The notes under the pieces: generated by a model | The model's database searches: none | What the model was told of the DNA's origin: nothing | What the model saw: only the letters and a program-made list of their open reading frames with translations | Translations under genes and position numbers: made by a program | Assembly (NCBI RefSeq): GCF_016801865.2 | Contig: NC_068938.1 | Coordinates: forward strand, 90,916,221 to 90,980,220 | Length of the DNA stretch: 64,000 bases | Direction of reading: 5' to 3' | From: Culex pipiens pallens | Lineage: Eukaryota > Arthropoda > Insecta > Diptera > Culicidae | Shown: positions 23,774 to 34,279 of the stretch, piece after piece | Numbering within the stretch: position 1 is the first letter of the stretch | How the letters are laid out: the number at the start of each line of letters is the position of its first letter

Positions 23774-23940
23774 AGGGACCATCCATAAACCACGTGGACA
23801 CTTTTTTGGGAATCTCGAACCCCCCCCCCCCCTTCGTGGACAATTGTCCATACAAAAAAAATCTTTTTTGTATGGAGCGTGGACAATCGCCATACCCCCC
23901 CCCCCCCCTTAAGTGTCCACGTGGTTTATGGATGGTCCCT
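23774..23940. mobile_element. GTCCACGTGG-type MITE
   Basis: Inverted ends AGGGACCATCCATAAACCAC and complement, including GTGGACACTT/AAGTGTCCAC, with poly-C runs of 13-15 on both arms and a core TTTTTTGTATGGA. A half copy is at 16435-16520. The C runs create false proline-rich ORFs. Confidence 0.8.
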
Positions 23941-24427
23941 AAAAGGAAACTGAAAAAATCATCATCGGGATTATTCGGCGGATTTTTCACTACTACACTT
24001 GCAGGTGTAATGTCACTCTTCGTAGATGAAAAATGTTTGTAAACATAACGAAATAAATGGATTTAAGTGGTGCTAACAGTGAGAATCACAAACAATCTTC
24101 TACTGATTGATTTTTTCGAATAGTTCGGGAGCGATTATCTTTTGCGTATTTCGTTTCCTCTCTTTTTCGCGGATGAAGAAAGTTCTAAAGCGAAAAATAT
24201 TTTTGTGTGATTATTCCATCCCTGTCGACGACACACAGCGCCTATCATGACGGTCGGCGAACGTATCTTCCCTGTGTTTGCTGAAATGCTGAGTGGTGAC
24301 AGAAGTCATATTATGCTTCGATGATCTATTTGTCATTCAGCTCAGCAAAGGCCGTTATGAAAAGTACTATATTTAATACTGTGTAGTTTACCCTTTCCAA
24401 TGGACCTCAATATATCCGATTTGAAGT

Positions 24428-24462
24428 GCTTACCTGTAAAAAGAAGAGAAAAATATTAAATT
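24428..24462 (-). promoter_or_regulatory. Candidate recursive splice (ratcheting) site
   Basis: Minus strand: a long pyrimidine tract (ATTTTTCTCTTCTTTTTACAG) directly abutting GTAAGC, with the junction between 24434 and 24433. A juxtaposed acceptor/donor with zero-length exon is the form of the recursive splice sites known from long fly introns. Exon 1 of CPT1 (acceptor at 12030) is the nearest minus-strand exon downstream that needs a distal 5' partner. Confidence 0.4.
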
Positions 24463-24469
24463 ACTAACT

Positions 24470-25796
24470 ACACCATGTAACAGTTAAAATATTACGCAGC
24501 AATCCCAACACTTATCCCGAAAAGAACAATTCCCAAAACCATTTTCTAAACCAGCCAGCGACGACAAACAAACATCTCATAAATCTAGGTTATAAATAAA
24601 CCCAATCTAGGTTAGTGCTGCTGGCGTGGGTCATGTGCAACTCACACACTCAGTGCTGCCCTGCTGTTTACACAGTCAGATTAGCTTGTAAATGCAATGC
24701 GTTCAGTGAGCATTACGCTTAGAGCCATGAAGTTGGCGTGTCGTGTCGCTCATTTTTTTTTCTCAGGTTCAAAGGTTGATTATTCTATACGTTACGGTGT
24801 TCCAAAACACGAAGGGCTGCCGGCTAGGGTTGTAGTGGGAGATAATTGGCACCGAGCGTGTCGTTTTGCGACTTGAACGAGTTGCTGTAAGTAGGTATCA
24901 ACTTCAGGAAATAACTAGATTTAGGTATTAACTCCAAACAAACTTGTACGAGATCCTAGGCTGAACCTTATTGAAGAAATAATACATGTTTTGGATAATA
25001 TTTCAAGTCGCCTTTGTGCAGAGATCACAACAAACATCGTTCAAATCGTGTTCGCTCTAACTGGTGTTGGTCATGATGGCGAATGCCACTAGGTCAGCAT
25101 CCAATCAACGACATACTAACAACAATATCAACAACCTAACTCAACAGAATTTCATCTCTGAACAACCGGTCTCTCAACGACCAACACCAACACCTCCCCC
25201 GTTGAGAAGTGTGTTTTTATTTTTGTACGGCGCATTTTCCGTCGACTTTTGCCGTTTGCACTTGCCCATCATCGTCTTGAGGAAGAAGGAGAACGGGGGA
25301 CTAACCCCCTCGGGTTACGAATCCACGTTGGTGTTGGTGGTGGTTTGCCGGTTCGGTTGTGAATATTTTGCCGGGTCCCGTGGCCGCCACCACTTCAGCT
25401 AATGACGTAAATAAAGCCGGTCCAAAGTCCTTTCGGACAACTCGTTGCTTTCTTGGGGGGGACGCGCAAATGAACAAGACCTTGCAGGCCACAGTCAGTG
25501 TTCTTGGGCGGATTCCGTTTTGTTTGTTGTGTTGTTGCGTTGATAGCGCTTCATTGGAGGATTAGCGGGGAGGGAGCTTAGTAGAAGAGGAAGGCTTTTC
25601 GATGTTGTTTTTCTTTAGCTATCTGCGTGTTCAGGGTTTTGGATCAAAACATCAGTGATCGTCATATTTTTTTTTTTACTTTTGTTAATGTATCTTTTGC
25701 ATGTATCGATTTTACTGTTCCCGACAAGATTTTGTTTCTATCATAGTTTTGAGATGTAAACAAATTAGTCAAATTGCGGTCATTTCAGGACATGAT
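24470..25796. other. Non-repeat stretch without defined gene
   Basis: Moderate GC, few repeats. An ORF at 25064-25402 (ATGATGGCGAATGCC...; Asn/Gln/Thr/Pro-rich) has no recognisable domain and no clear splice sites. It could be 5' UTR or a low-complexity exon; I do not call it. Confidence 0.3.
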
Positions 25797-25806
25797 CTCT
25801 TAAGAG

Positions 25807-27141
25807 CGAGTTTTTCACCAATGTGTAACAGGTCGTATCGAGGTGCTCCGAGCCCTCTACGACAAAGGGAAGTGGGGTAAAACGGGCTTTGAAGTTTGAG
25901 GTCCAAAAAACCTAAAAAATCTTAAAATTGCTCGCATTTCCGTAAAACTTCATCAATTCCAACTCTCTTAGATGCATTCGAAAGGTCTTTTGAAGCACTT
26001 CAAAATGTGCCATAGACATCCAGGATTGGTTCGACTTTTTCTCTTAGCTTTTGCAAATTACTGTCAAAAATGGATTTTTTTAAAACCTTAATATCTTTTT
26101 GCAACAGCCTCCAACACCCATACTCCCATAGGTCAAAAGATAGGTAATTTCATGGACTATAAGCCTACGGTATTAACTTTTTGGCCAATCGCAGTTTTTC
26201 TCATAGTTTTTCGATTTTTCTATAACAAACATTTTACAACGTTAGTTTTTGCCCTGTAGGCCGCCATAGCGGCACTTTTTGGTCTCAATTTTGTCATATT
26301 CGGAATCCTCGGACAATTTCACGTAAGTTAGAAGTATTGGAGTTGTAAATTTGATTGGAAAAATTGCCATTTAGAATGAATTAAAATATTTTTTAACAAT
26401 TTGTTGGATTAGGGGTAAAACAGGTTTTCGCCTACTTGATACAGCATTTGACGTATTGATCACAGGGTAAATAAGATCTATTTCTTTTTTCAAAAATGTT
26501 TTATTAAATTTTTTTTTCCAATCAAATTTACAACTCCAATACTTCTAACTTACGTGAAATTGTCCGAGGATTCCGAATTTGACAAAATTGAGACCAAAAA
26601 GTGCCGCTATGGCGACCTACAGGGCAAAAACTAACGTTGTAAAATGTTTGTTATAGAAAAATCGAAAAACTATGAGAAAAACTGCGATTGGCCAAAAAGT
26701 TAATACCGTAGGCTTATAGTACATGAAATTCCCTAACTTTTGACCTATGGAAGTATGGGTGTTGGAGGCTGTTGCAAAAAGATATTAAGGTTTTAAAAAA
26801 ATGCATTTTTAACAGTAATTTGCAAAAGTTATGGGAAAAAGTTAAACCAACCATGGATGTCTATGGCACATTTTGAAGTGCTTCAAAAGACCTTTCGAAT
26901 GCATCTAAGAGAGTTGGAATTGATGAAGTTTTACGGAAATGCGAGCAATTTTAAGATTTTTTAGGTTTTTTGGACCTCAAACTTCAAAGCCCGTTTTACC
27001 CCACTTCCCTTTGTCGTAGAGGGCTCATATTTGGCATGAGTTCTTCTCATGTATAGTCAAACAAACGCTGAAAGTTTCATCCAAATCGGAGCACCTCGAT
27101 ACGACCTCTAGAACAAACCGAGCAATATTTACAAATACTGC
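25807..27141. mobile_element. 1.3-kb foldback element
   Basis: Two inverted arms of about 0.5-0.6 kb meet near 26.45 kb. The outer parts share AGGTCGTATCGAGGTGCTCC, AAAGGGAAGTGGGGTAAAAC and TGCTCGCATTTCCGTAAAAC. The left arm lacks about 70 nt present in the right arm (near 27030-27095). The palindromic direct repeat CTCTTAAGAG flanks it at 25797-25806 and 27142-27151 and is probably the target duplication. No protein is encoded. Confidence 0.75.
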
Positions 27142-27311
27142 CTCTTAAGAGATGTAGGATAGAGTAGTCATCAGTGAGACACGGGGAACAATGATAAAAA
27201 AAATCACAAATCGTAGTTTCAACCAAACATGATGATTGATTATAGACCTCCTTGCAAGGTTATTCATAAAAGTTTGATATTGGGGTGTAAAGTAAATTAA
27301 AGAAGGAAAAA

Positions 27312-28845
27312 CAGAGTCTGCGATCAGCAGAGCAGCAAGTTAGACGTGCGTCCCTCTAACACCAAATAAGTGCTAAAAAGTGCAAAAAATGCCTCACGGC
27401 AAGAAAAAGAGGCGGTCCTCCTTTAGCAAGATCGGCAGATTTGAAGAAGCTAAAGAATGCCGAAGCGCTACCTGCAAAGCCGGGCAGTTTGAGCAAGGAT
27501 GCTCAAAATTCGTCTGGAAACCAGTTCGCTACCCTCCCTGTGGACGTGAGCGAGAAGGAAGAATTTGAACGACGGGAAAAGTTGCCACCCATTTTTGTGA
27601 AAACATCGTCATCGGATTCGGTGCGAAAGTGGCTGACCGGGTTTATCAAATCTGGTGCTTTACGAGCTTCCATTCGCCTGTGTGCTGATGGACTCAAAAA
27701 TCTGCTACCTACCAGAAAGGATTACAACTACGTTAGGGATTTCCTGAACAACACAAAGATTGAATACTACAGCCATGACGATCTAGGTAAACGACCCATG
27801 AAACAGGTCCTCCGAGGCCTGTACGACATGGATGTGAGTGTGCTGAAAGAAGAGCTCAAAACTCTTATGTTGATCGTGATCGAAGTCTTCAAGATGACGA
27901 GACACAACAAGGACATCAAGTATCGTGATCAACTGTACCTGGTTCATCGGGCAATTTTCAATATCATCGTGACTTGGGAACGTTATCGTCCAGTGCACCG
28001 TGACGTGACACAGTGTTCGAACTGTTTGCAGTTTGGACATGGTGGAAGGAACTGTTTCATCAAGAGTCGTTGTGCAACCTGCGGAGGTGAGCACAAAACT
28101 CAAGCTTGCGAAACTATCAGCCGCTTCAATTGCGGCGGCGACCATTCTACCAAGAATCGAAGCTGCCCAAAACGTGCTGAGTTTTTAAAAATTCGGCAGC
28201 AAGCGACGACGAGGCACCAACCAAATCGTCGCAAAACACCACCAGCATTCACGGACGAGGATTTTCCTGCTTTGGCGTCACCAGGAGCGGGATCTGCTCG
28301 AGTGGTTCCAAATCTGCCGCCATTGCCGTTGAATCAGCGGCAAAAAGTTGCAGAGAATACAACACCTCCAGGCTTCAGTCAGCAACCGAGGGAAAACCAA
28401 CCAACATCAACGGGTGAAGGCAGTTGTGACCTGTTTTCACCACAAGAACTTCTGAACATTTTCATCGAGATGACAACAACTCTGCGTGGGTGCAAAACTC
28501 GTGCGGAACAAGTAAGAACTCTTGGAGCATTCATCTTAAAATACAGTTCGTAGTTTACTCGTTCTAATGATTTTGAATATTTCAATGAATTTACTTTTTT
28601 TTTAGTTTTAAGTTAGGATTAGTTGTTAAAGTGATTTTTTTTTCTTTTTTACCCAAATGTATTTGATTCAATGCAAAAATGTAAAACAATTTGAAGTAAA
28701 TAAATGAATGTGAACAGTTAATAATAAAACGAAAAATACAATAAAGATGAAGAGCATTTAGCCATACCACTTAGAATGTAAATGAAATGTAATTATTATA
28801 AGAAAGTTCAATAAAGACATATTTAATTTAAAAAAAAAAATCAGA
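27312..28845 (+). mobile_element. Gag-only non-LTR retroelement 2 (decayed)
   Basis: 1.5-kb insertion starting CAGAGTCTGCG, with one ORF region, a 3' UTR with CAATAAAG at 28810 and an A run at 28830-28840. Flanking 15-mers AAAGAAGGAAAAACA (27299-27313) and AAAGGGGGAAAAACA (28846-28860) differ at two positions and look like an aged target duplication. No RT or endonuclease. Confidence 0.7.
27389..28553 (+). pseudogene. Gag-like ORF1 with three knuckles, frameshifted
   Basis: ATG at 27389 opens MPHGKKKRRSSFSKIGRF. The conserved frame is then reached only by a one-base shift near 27430-27441 and continues to 28553. The conserved frame carries the motif PPIFV, a central gag domain, then CSNCLQFGHGGRNC and CATCGGEHKTQAC. 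The third knuckle has lost its first Cys (RFNCGGDHSTKNRSC). The C-terminal domain LFSPQELLNIFIEMTTTLRG then CKTRAEQ.RTLGAFILKY is shared with the elements at 59.25 and 61.17 kb. It is an RNA-binding nucleocapsid-like protein by family, probably dead. Confidence 0.75.
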
Positions 28846-29009
28846 AAAGGGGGAAAAACATTTTCGATCAAACATATACTATTGCAGATCTCTTTTGTCA
28901 TTTTAAAGGGTGTGCGTTGGATTAAAATGTTCTTTCATTGGATTTGTCCAAATTTCGTGATATTTTCAGAATCCCAATTGTCTTATTGTTTCGCTTACTG
29001 TTAAGCCTT

Positions 29010-30015
29010 CTGGTAACAATGAGACACACGCCATGGCGGAAAGTGATTGTTATTGCAAATCAATGAACCTTAAAAATAATCTTCGTGGAAAGGTCTCTAA
29101 AGGGGTCTTTTTGATATATCCGTGACCTAGAAAATAATTTACCCAGGGAATTTGGATTTTTTCCCAATTTGAAGCTTTTTTTTCATATTTGTATGGAAGC
29201 GCACAATCATTCAAAAAGCTTCGTTTTAGGTGAAGATTCGAGAAGTTAAATTAACCCTCTACTGCCCAATTTTTTTTTCGAAAATATTTATTTTTCCCGT
29301 GTTCTGGAGGTCATTTTGAGCAACTTTTGTTCTACGAAAAACTTTACTTCTCTTGTTTTATGTTTTTCTTGTTTTATTTTTAGTATTTTAATTTGCATTT
29401 ATCTTGTTTAGTTTATGTTTGTTTTTGGTAGTATTTGGCCTATTCTGCCACCTAATATAATTACATTTTGCCTATCTAATTTTTTCACGTTTTTACAGTC
29501 ACTTTTTCAATTTTTTGCTTGTTTTTTCACATTTTCTGCTATAGAATGGCACCATCATCATTAAAATTGCAAAAAATGCGTAGATGCATAGTTTGGGACA
29601 CTACAAAAATTACTGCATACTTCATTTTACTGAAAATATAGGAAATGTTAGTAAAAAACACAGCCAAAGTTGACCCTTAAAAAAATGACATTTTTAAAAA
29701 CATTGGCAAAGTTACATAAAACAAGTAAAACTTCCAACCCTGAAATTTTCTAAAATTTTAAGAGTTCTTCTTTCCAATGCTTTTTAAAGATCAAAAATCG
29801 GTTGGAAAATTGATTTATGGCGATTTTTTAAATCGAAGCCCGTCTAAAGGCGGGATTACCTAGGTTGTAGAGGGTTAATCAAAAATCCCAAGGTATTTAT
29901 TTTCAAGATCACAAATATTTGAAAAGGACCCCCTAGGAGTCCTTTCCACGAAAAACGTTTTTAGGTACATTGATTTGCAATAATAATCACTCTCTGTCCA
30001 GGCGTGAGACATTTT
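29010..30015. mobile_element. Inverted-repeat element enclosing repeat R1
   Basis: Ends are complementary: left ATGAGACACACGCC, AAGTGATTGTTATTGCAAAT; right ATTTGCAATAATAATCACT, GGCGTGAGACAT. The inner flanks TCGTGGAAAGG and CCTTTCCACGA also pair. The interior is occupied by the 0.6-kb repeat R copy 1. No ORF. Confidence 0.65.
29251..29878. repeat. Repeat R, copy 1
   Basis: Bounded by TTAACCCTCTACTGCC and TAGGTTGTAGAGGGTTAA, so its ends are inverted (TAACCCTCTAC). The interior shares TTTTGAGCAACTTTTGTTCT and CTTCTCTTGTTTTATG with copy 2. Confidence 0.75.
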
Positions 30016-30946
30016 GATTTTTGTTTCTAAAATATTTCAAAAACATTGTAAATCAGTTATCATTTGAATTGAACAGGGCTGCTGAGTCGCGTCTGGTTTC
30101 ACCAAATTGTCCGACTCCAACATCTCACATGTTCAGTTCACATTTCGAGGTCCACATTTCAAAAAGCGTTATGTATAAACCAATGGTTTTGAGGAATTGG
30201 AATGTTGATCATCATTTTTTAATTCCCATGGGAATCAATTTTAAAATAAAAGCACAACAGGATATTCTAATGATAACAATCATAGAAAACATAGTTTTTG
30301 TTTTCTATGTTCAATAAAACTTTTTTGAACTTTATTTTTATATTTAAGGACAACAACTTCTCTTGAAGTGAGAAGCGTCCATATGAAAAAAGCCTTTTTT
30401 AATTTTTTATGTCTATACATTTTGCTCAGGCTGATTTTTTTGGGTGCTTTCTGTATGCCCAAAGATGCCAATTTGCATCGTTAGTTTGTCCATATCCATC
30501 CACAAATTAAGTAGCTGTCCATACAAAAATGTTCTGTGAAAATTCAAATATCTGCATCTGTAAATTATAAACGGATTTTTTTTTGCTGATTTTAAAAATC
30601 ACTTTTTGTCACTAAAAATTGATTAGGCTATAAAAATTTTATTTAAAGTTTTTGTCTCCCACCCCTAGTGTAAAATGCATTTAAAAACACATTTTCCATG
30701 CAAATGTCCCCCCCCCTCGACCCCAGCCAGAGCCGAGGGATAAAAACTTGGATTTTTTTTGCATCGGCCTTATTGTAGTTAAATTTTGAAAAAGAGCGAG
30801 GTTTTCAATTTATAGTAATTAATTATTCTTTTGAAAAATAGCAGTTTTTCAATTTAAAAAAAAAGTGCTCATCTTTGCGAATTTTCATTGTTAAGAAACA
30901 AAAATTTTCTGCTATTTAAAAAAAATGTATTTTGATATTTTACAAT
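30016..30946. other. AT-rich spacer
   Basis: No supported gene or complete element between the two R repeats. Confidence 0.5.
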
Positions 30947-31508
30947 AAACCCTGTACTGCCGATTTTTTTTTGTTTTTTTTTTTCCCGTGTTCAGAAGGT
31001 TCATTTTGAGCAACTTTTGTTCTACGAACAACTTCACTTCTCTTGTTTTATGTTTTCTTGTTTTATTTTTAGTATTTTTATTTGCGTTTATCTTGTTTAG
31101 ATTATGTTTGTTTTTGGTAGTATTTGTCCTATTCTACCAGCTCCTATCACAACATTTTGCCTATCTAATTTTTACATGTTTTTACAGTCACGTTTTTGCT
31201 TGTTTTTCACATTTTCTGCTATAAAATGGCACCATTATCATTAAAATTACTTCTACTTCTTTTTACTTTAAATATAGGAAATATTAGTAAAAAACACAGC
31301 CAAAGTTGACCCCTAAAAAATGACATTTTTAAAAACAATGGCAAAGTCACATAAAACAAGTAAAACTTCCAAACTTTAAATTTCCCAAAATTTTAAGAGT
31401 TCTTCTTGCCAATGCTTTTTAAAGATGAAAAGATGGTTGATAAATAGATTTTTGGCGATTTTTTAGATCGAAGCACGTCTAGAGGCGGGGTTGGGTTGTA
31501 GAGGGTTA
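30947..31508. repeat. Repeat R, copy 2
   Basis: Same orientation as copy 1, with ends AAACCCTGTACTGCC and TTGTAGAGGGTTAA. The ORF 30988-31224 is T-rich repeat sequence, not a gene. Confidence 0.75.
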
Positions 31509-32647
31509 AGGATAACTATACGGAAGAGTTAAAACCACATATTATTGACATTCCTTCATAAGATACATATTTTTTAATTTTCACGTACCATTGTTGAATG
31601 GACAGCTGTCAATTTTTTTAAAATGGAAAATGCTATGGAGAAACTGGCTTTTTTAGATACACGAAAGGCACCGAAAAAGATTGAGCCAGAAAAATCGGAT
31701 GGCCGGAATCTCAGACCCTCTTAAAGCCCCTCTAAGTTTTGTTTTGATTCGCTTTTCGTTTATGTTACTATATTTAAAATCATTTTTGAACAAACTTTAC
31801 TGAAGTAAATTTTGCTCATTTTTTGTGGAACTACTAGAATAGGCAATAATCTGCGGAAATGTACATGACGCTTTTAAAATGTTTTTAATCGAAATGTTGT
31901 TTATTTTTAAATTCAAATATAAACTTTTCAGGTTCAGGTACACTGTCAATTACAACTTTTCCATTCAGCTGTTTAATCAAAACAACAACACCAAAGTGCA
32001 GCTCCAAGCTTGATCCAAAAGCCTCGAACTTGTCTGAGAACATTGCTCCGGCAGAAGTCTCAGCGGTTAGTCGTGTTTTTTCGCGGTGTGTTTGGCGCGT
32101 TTTTCACGGCGATTCCGAGGCGTGTGCGAGCGGACAAGCCCGTTCCGGTGGTCAGAGAGGCCACAATCTGGTCGTCGTGGACACGGCGGCGGTGCAGCAG
32201 CGGAAGAGGAACGAGTTCCTGCATCCGAGCAGCAGCAGCAGGAGGAGTGAGCAGCAGCGGCCGCGGAGGCAGCTGAGGCGAGAGACGGTCGTTGGTCGGT
32301 GGAATCGGCCCCGGAGAGTCGACTGCGGTCGGCGGACCAGTTTTCGGCCAGGCCAGGTCGGAGACAACCCCGTTGTTTACGTGGCTGGCAGCAGGCAGCA
32401 CAACAACAACAACAAGCGCGCGAAAACGAGCTTCCCGCGCATCCCGCTGCGGGCGGCAGCCAGTGCGGCCAATTCGGCGGTGAGTGCGAAAGGCGAGTTT
32501 TTTGTTAGCGTTTAGTTTTTTTTTTTTTTTTTTTTTCTCATAGTTTTTTTTTTCGGTTAGTTTTTTTTTTTTCTTTCTCCTTTTTTATTTTTGCGATTAG
32601 TTTCATCACTTTCATTTTCGTTTAGTTTATCGCGTTTCTTCGCAAAC

Positions 32648-34279
32648 ATGGATCCGACCGAGTCGGACCATGAGGAATTCGACTCCGATTCAACCCTTGA
32701 GGGTGACGAGGACGTGGAAATGGAGGACTCTGTTTTGGGAGTTCCTTCAAACACCACCAACAGGGACCTCTTCCTGAAGGATAAGGATCCTGGCGGTAAA
32801 GGGGGATCCTCGGACGGGTCTAAGAGGACGAAGCGAAAGCGTTCTAAATCAGATCCGAATCCGGTTCCCCCTCAACCACCGATTCCTCCCTTTAATCCAG
32901 ACCCGATTCCTCCCAATCCAGATCCACTTCCTCCCAATCCAGATCCAATTCCTCCTAAAACACCGGTGCCGAATCCGGATCCAAATCCCCCCCCGCCCCT
33001 GAATCCTCATTCCCAAAAACCGATTCCTCGTCCTCGTCAGTATCAAGAGGGATCGCAAACGGAATGGGTGGTCTTCTTCCGGCCCAAACAGAAGCCGTTA
33101 AACTTTGTACAGATCACCAAGGATTTGCAGAAGCACTATCCTGGGGTGGTCGAATGTACCAAGCTGAACAAGAGCAAGCTCCGCGTGATCGTGAACTCCG
33201 CGGTGCAAGCTAATCAGATCGTTACTGATCTGCGGTTCAGCATTGAGTACCGTGTTTGGATTCCGGCCCACAAAGTCGAGATCGACGGCGTGGTGACCGA
33301 TGACAGTCTGTCGCTTGTCGACCTCTCAAGGGCGGTGGGACGCTTCAAGAACCCTAAACTTCCAGCTGTGGAGGTACTCGAGTGCCGGCAACTGGGCAAC
33401 GTCACCACCGAGGGTGGCCAGAAGAAGTTCATTCCTTCTGCCTCGTTCCGGGTGACTTTTGCAGGGTCAGCTCTGCCGGACTACATTGAGCTGTACAAGC
33501 TTCGGCTTCCAGTTCGATTGTACGTTCCGCGAGTGATGTGCTGCGAAAACTGCCAGCAGTTGGGACACACCAAGACCTACTGCAGCAACAAGAGCAAGTG
33601 CTCAAAGTGCGCCGGCCCCCACAAGGACGTGGATTGCCAAAAGCAGGCTGAAAAATGCCTGCTTTGTGGCGGGGAACCGCACAAAACTCGACAGTGCCCA
33701 AAGTACAAGGAGCGCGAGGACAAGATGAAGCGATCCTTGAGGGAACGCTCCAAGAAGTCCTTCGCGGAAATCCTTAGTCAGGTGACCCACCCCAATCGCT
33801 TCGCTCCTTTGGCGGACGAAGATTCGGGGGACGAAGATTCCGATGTGGAGGTCCTCTTCCAGAGAGACGAGGAAAGTGACTCTTCCGGGCCAAACCCGAA
33901 GCGCAACAAGGCTTCCAAGTCCAAAAAAGCCGCTGGCGGCAAGGGTAAGGAAAGTGACTCGTTGAACTTCGAGGAGGATTTTCCTTTCGGTCCGTCGGGT
34001 AAGCCCGCTCCGAAGCCGGCACCGAAGCCCGTTCCCAAGCCGCTGAAGCCCGTTCCCAAGCTGCCAAAGATCCCCCTGAAACCGGTTCCTCAACCGAATC
34101 CGATCACCGATGCCTTCAAAGGAGTCCTTCCTTTTTCCACAATCGTGGAATGGCTGTGCTCTTTTGTGAGTGAACCGACGCGTTTAATCATAAAGCGGTT
34201 TGAGCCTCTCGCTAGACACATCGGGAAACAGCTTGCTAGCACGATGCCCCTCTTGTCGTTCATTTCCTTTGATGGGTAA
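32648..34279 (+). CDS. LINE ORF1: Gag-like RNA-binding protein
   Basis: 543 aa from the ATG in CAAACATGG; the open frame upstream (from a TTG at 32591) lacks an ATG. Residues 1-60 are acidic; 60-135 are basic then Pro-rich with repeats of NPDPIPPNPDPLPPNPDP type. A folded central domain (about 140-290) precedes three zinc knuckles: CENCQQLGHTKTYC, CSKCAGPHKDVDC and CLLCGGEPHKTRQC (about 297-358). A basic/acidic linker and a second Pro-Lys repeat (KPAPKPAPKPVPKP) follow. By family it packages the element RNA into a ribonucleoprotein. The stop overlaps the ORF2 start. Confidence 0.9.
   Translation: MDPTESDHEEFDSDSTLEGDEDVEMEDSVLGVPSNTTNRDLFLKDKDPGGKGGSSDGSKRTKRKRSKSDPNPVPPQPPIPPFNPDPIPPNPDPLPPNPDPIPPKTPVPNPDPNPPPPLNPHSQKPIPRPRQYQEGSQTEWVVFFRPKQKPLNFVQITKDLQKHYPGVVECTKLNKSKLRVIVNSAVQANQIVTDLRFSIEYRVWIPAHKVEIDGVVTDDSLSLVDLSRAVGRFKNPKLPAVEVLECRQLGNVTTEGGQKKFIPSASFRVTFAGSALPDYIELYKLRLPVRLYVPRVMCCENCQQLGHTKTYCSNKSKCSKCAGPHKDVDCQKQAEKCLLCGGEPHKTRQCPKYKEREDKMKRSLRERSKKSFAEILSQVTHPNRFAPLADEDSGDEDSDVEVLFQRDEESDSSGPNPKRNKASKSKKAAGGKGKESDSLNFEEDFPFGPSGKPAPKPAPKPVPKPLKPVPKLPKIPLKPVPQPNPITDAFKGVLPFSTIVEWLCSFVSEPTRLIIKRFEPLARHIGKQLASTMPLLSFISFDG

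Noticed and set aside
23651..24042. Gly- and Pro-rich ORFs
   Set aside because: Created by poly-C/poly-G runs in the GTCCACGTGG MITE arms.
32010..32515. Arg/Ser-rich ORFs before LINE ORF1
   Set aside because: They lie in the GC-rich LINE 5' UTR and one crosses the element boundary at 32041; no conserved motif.
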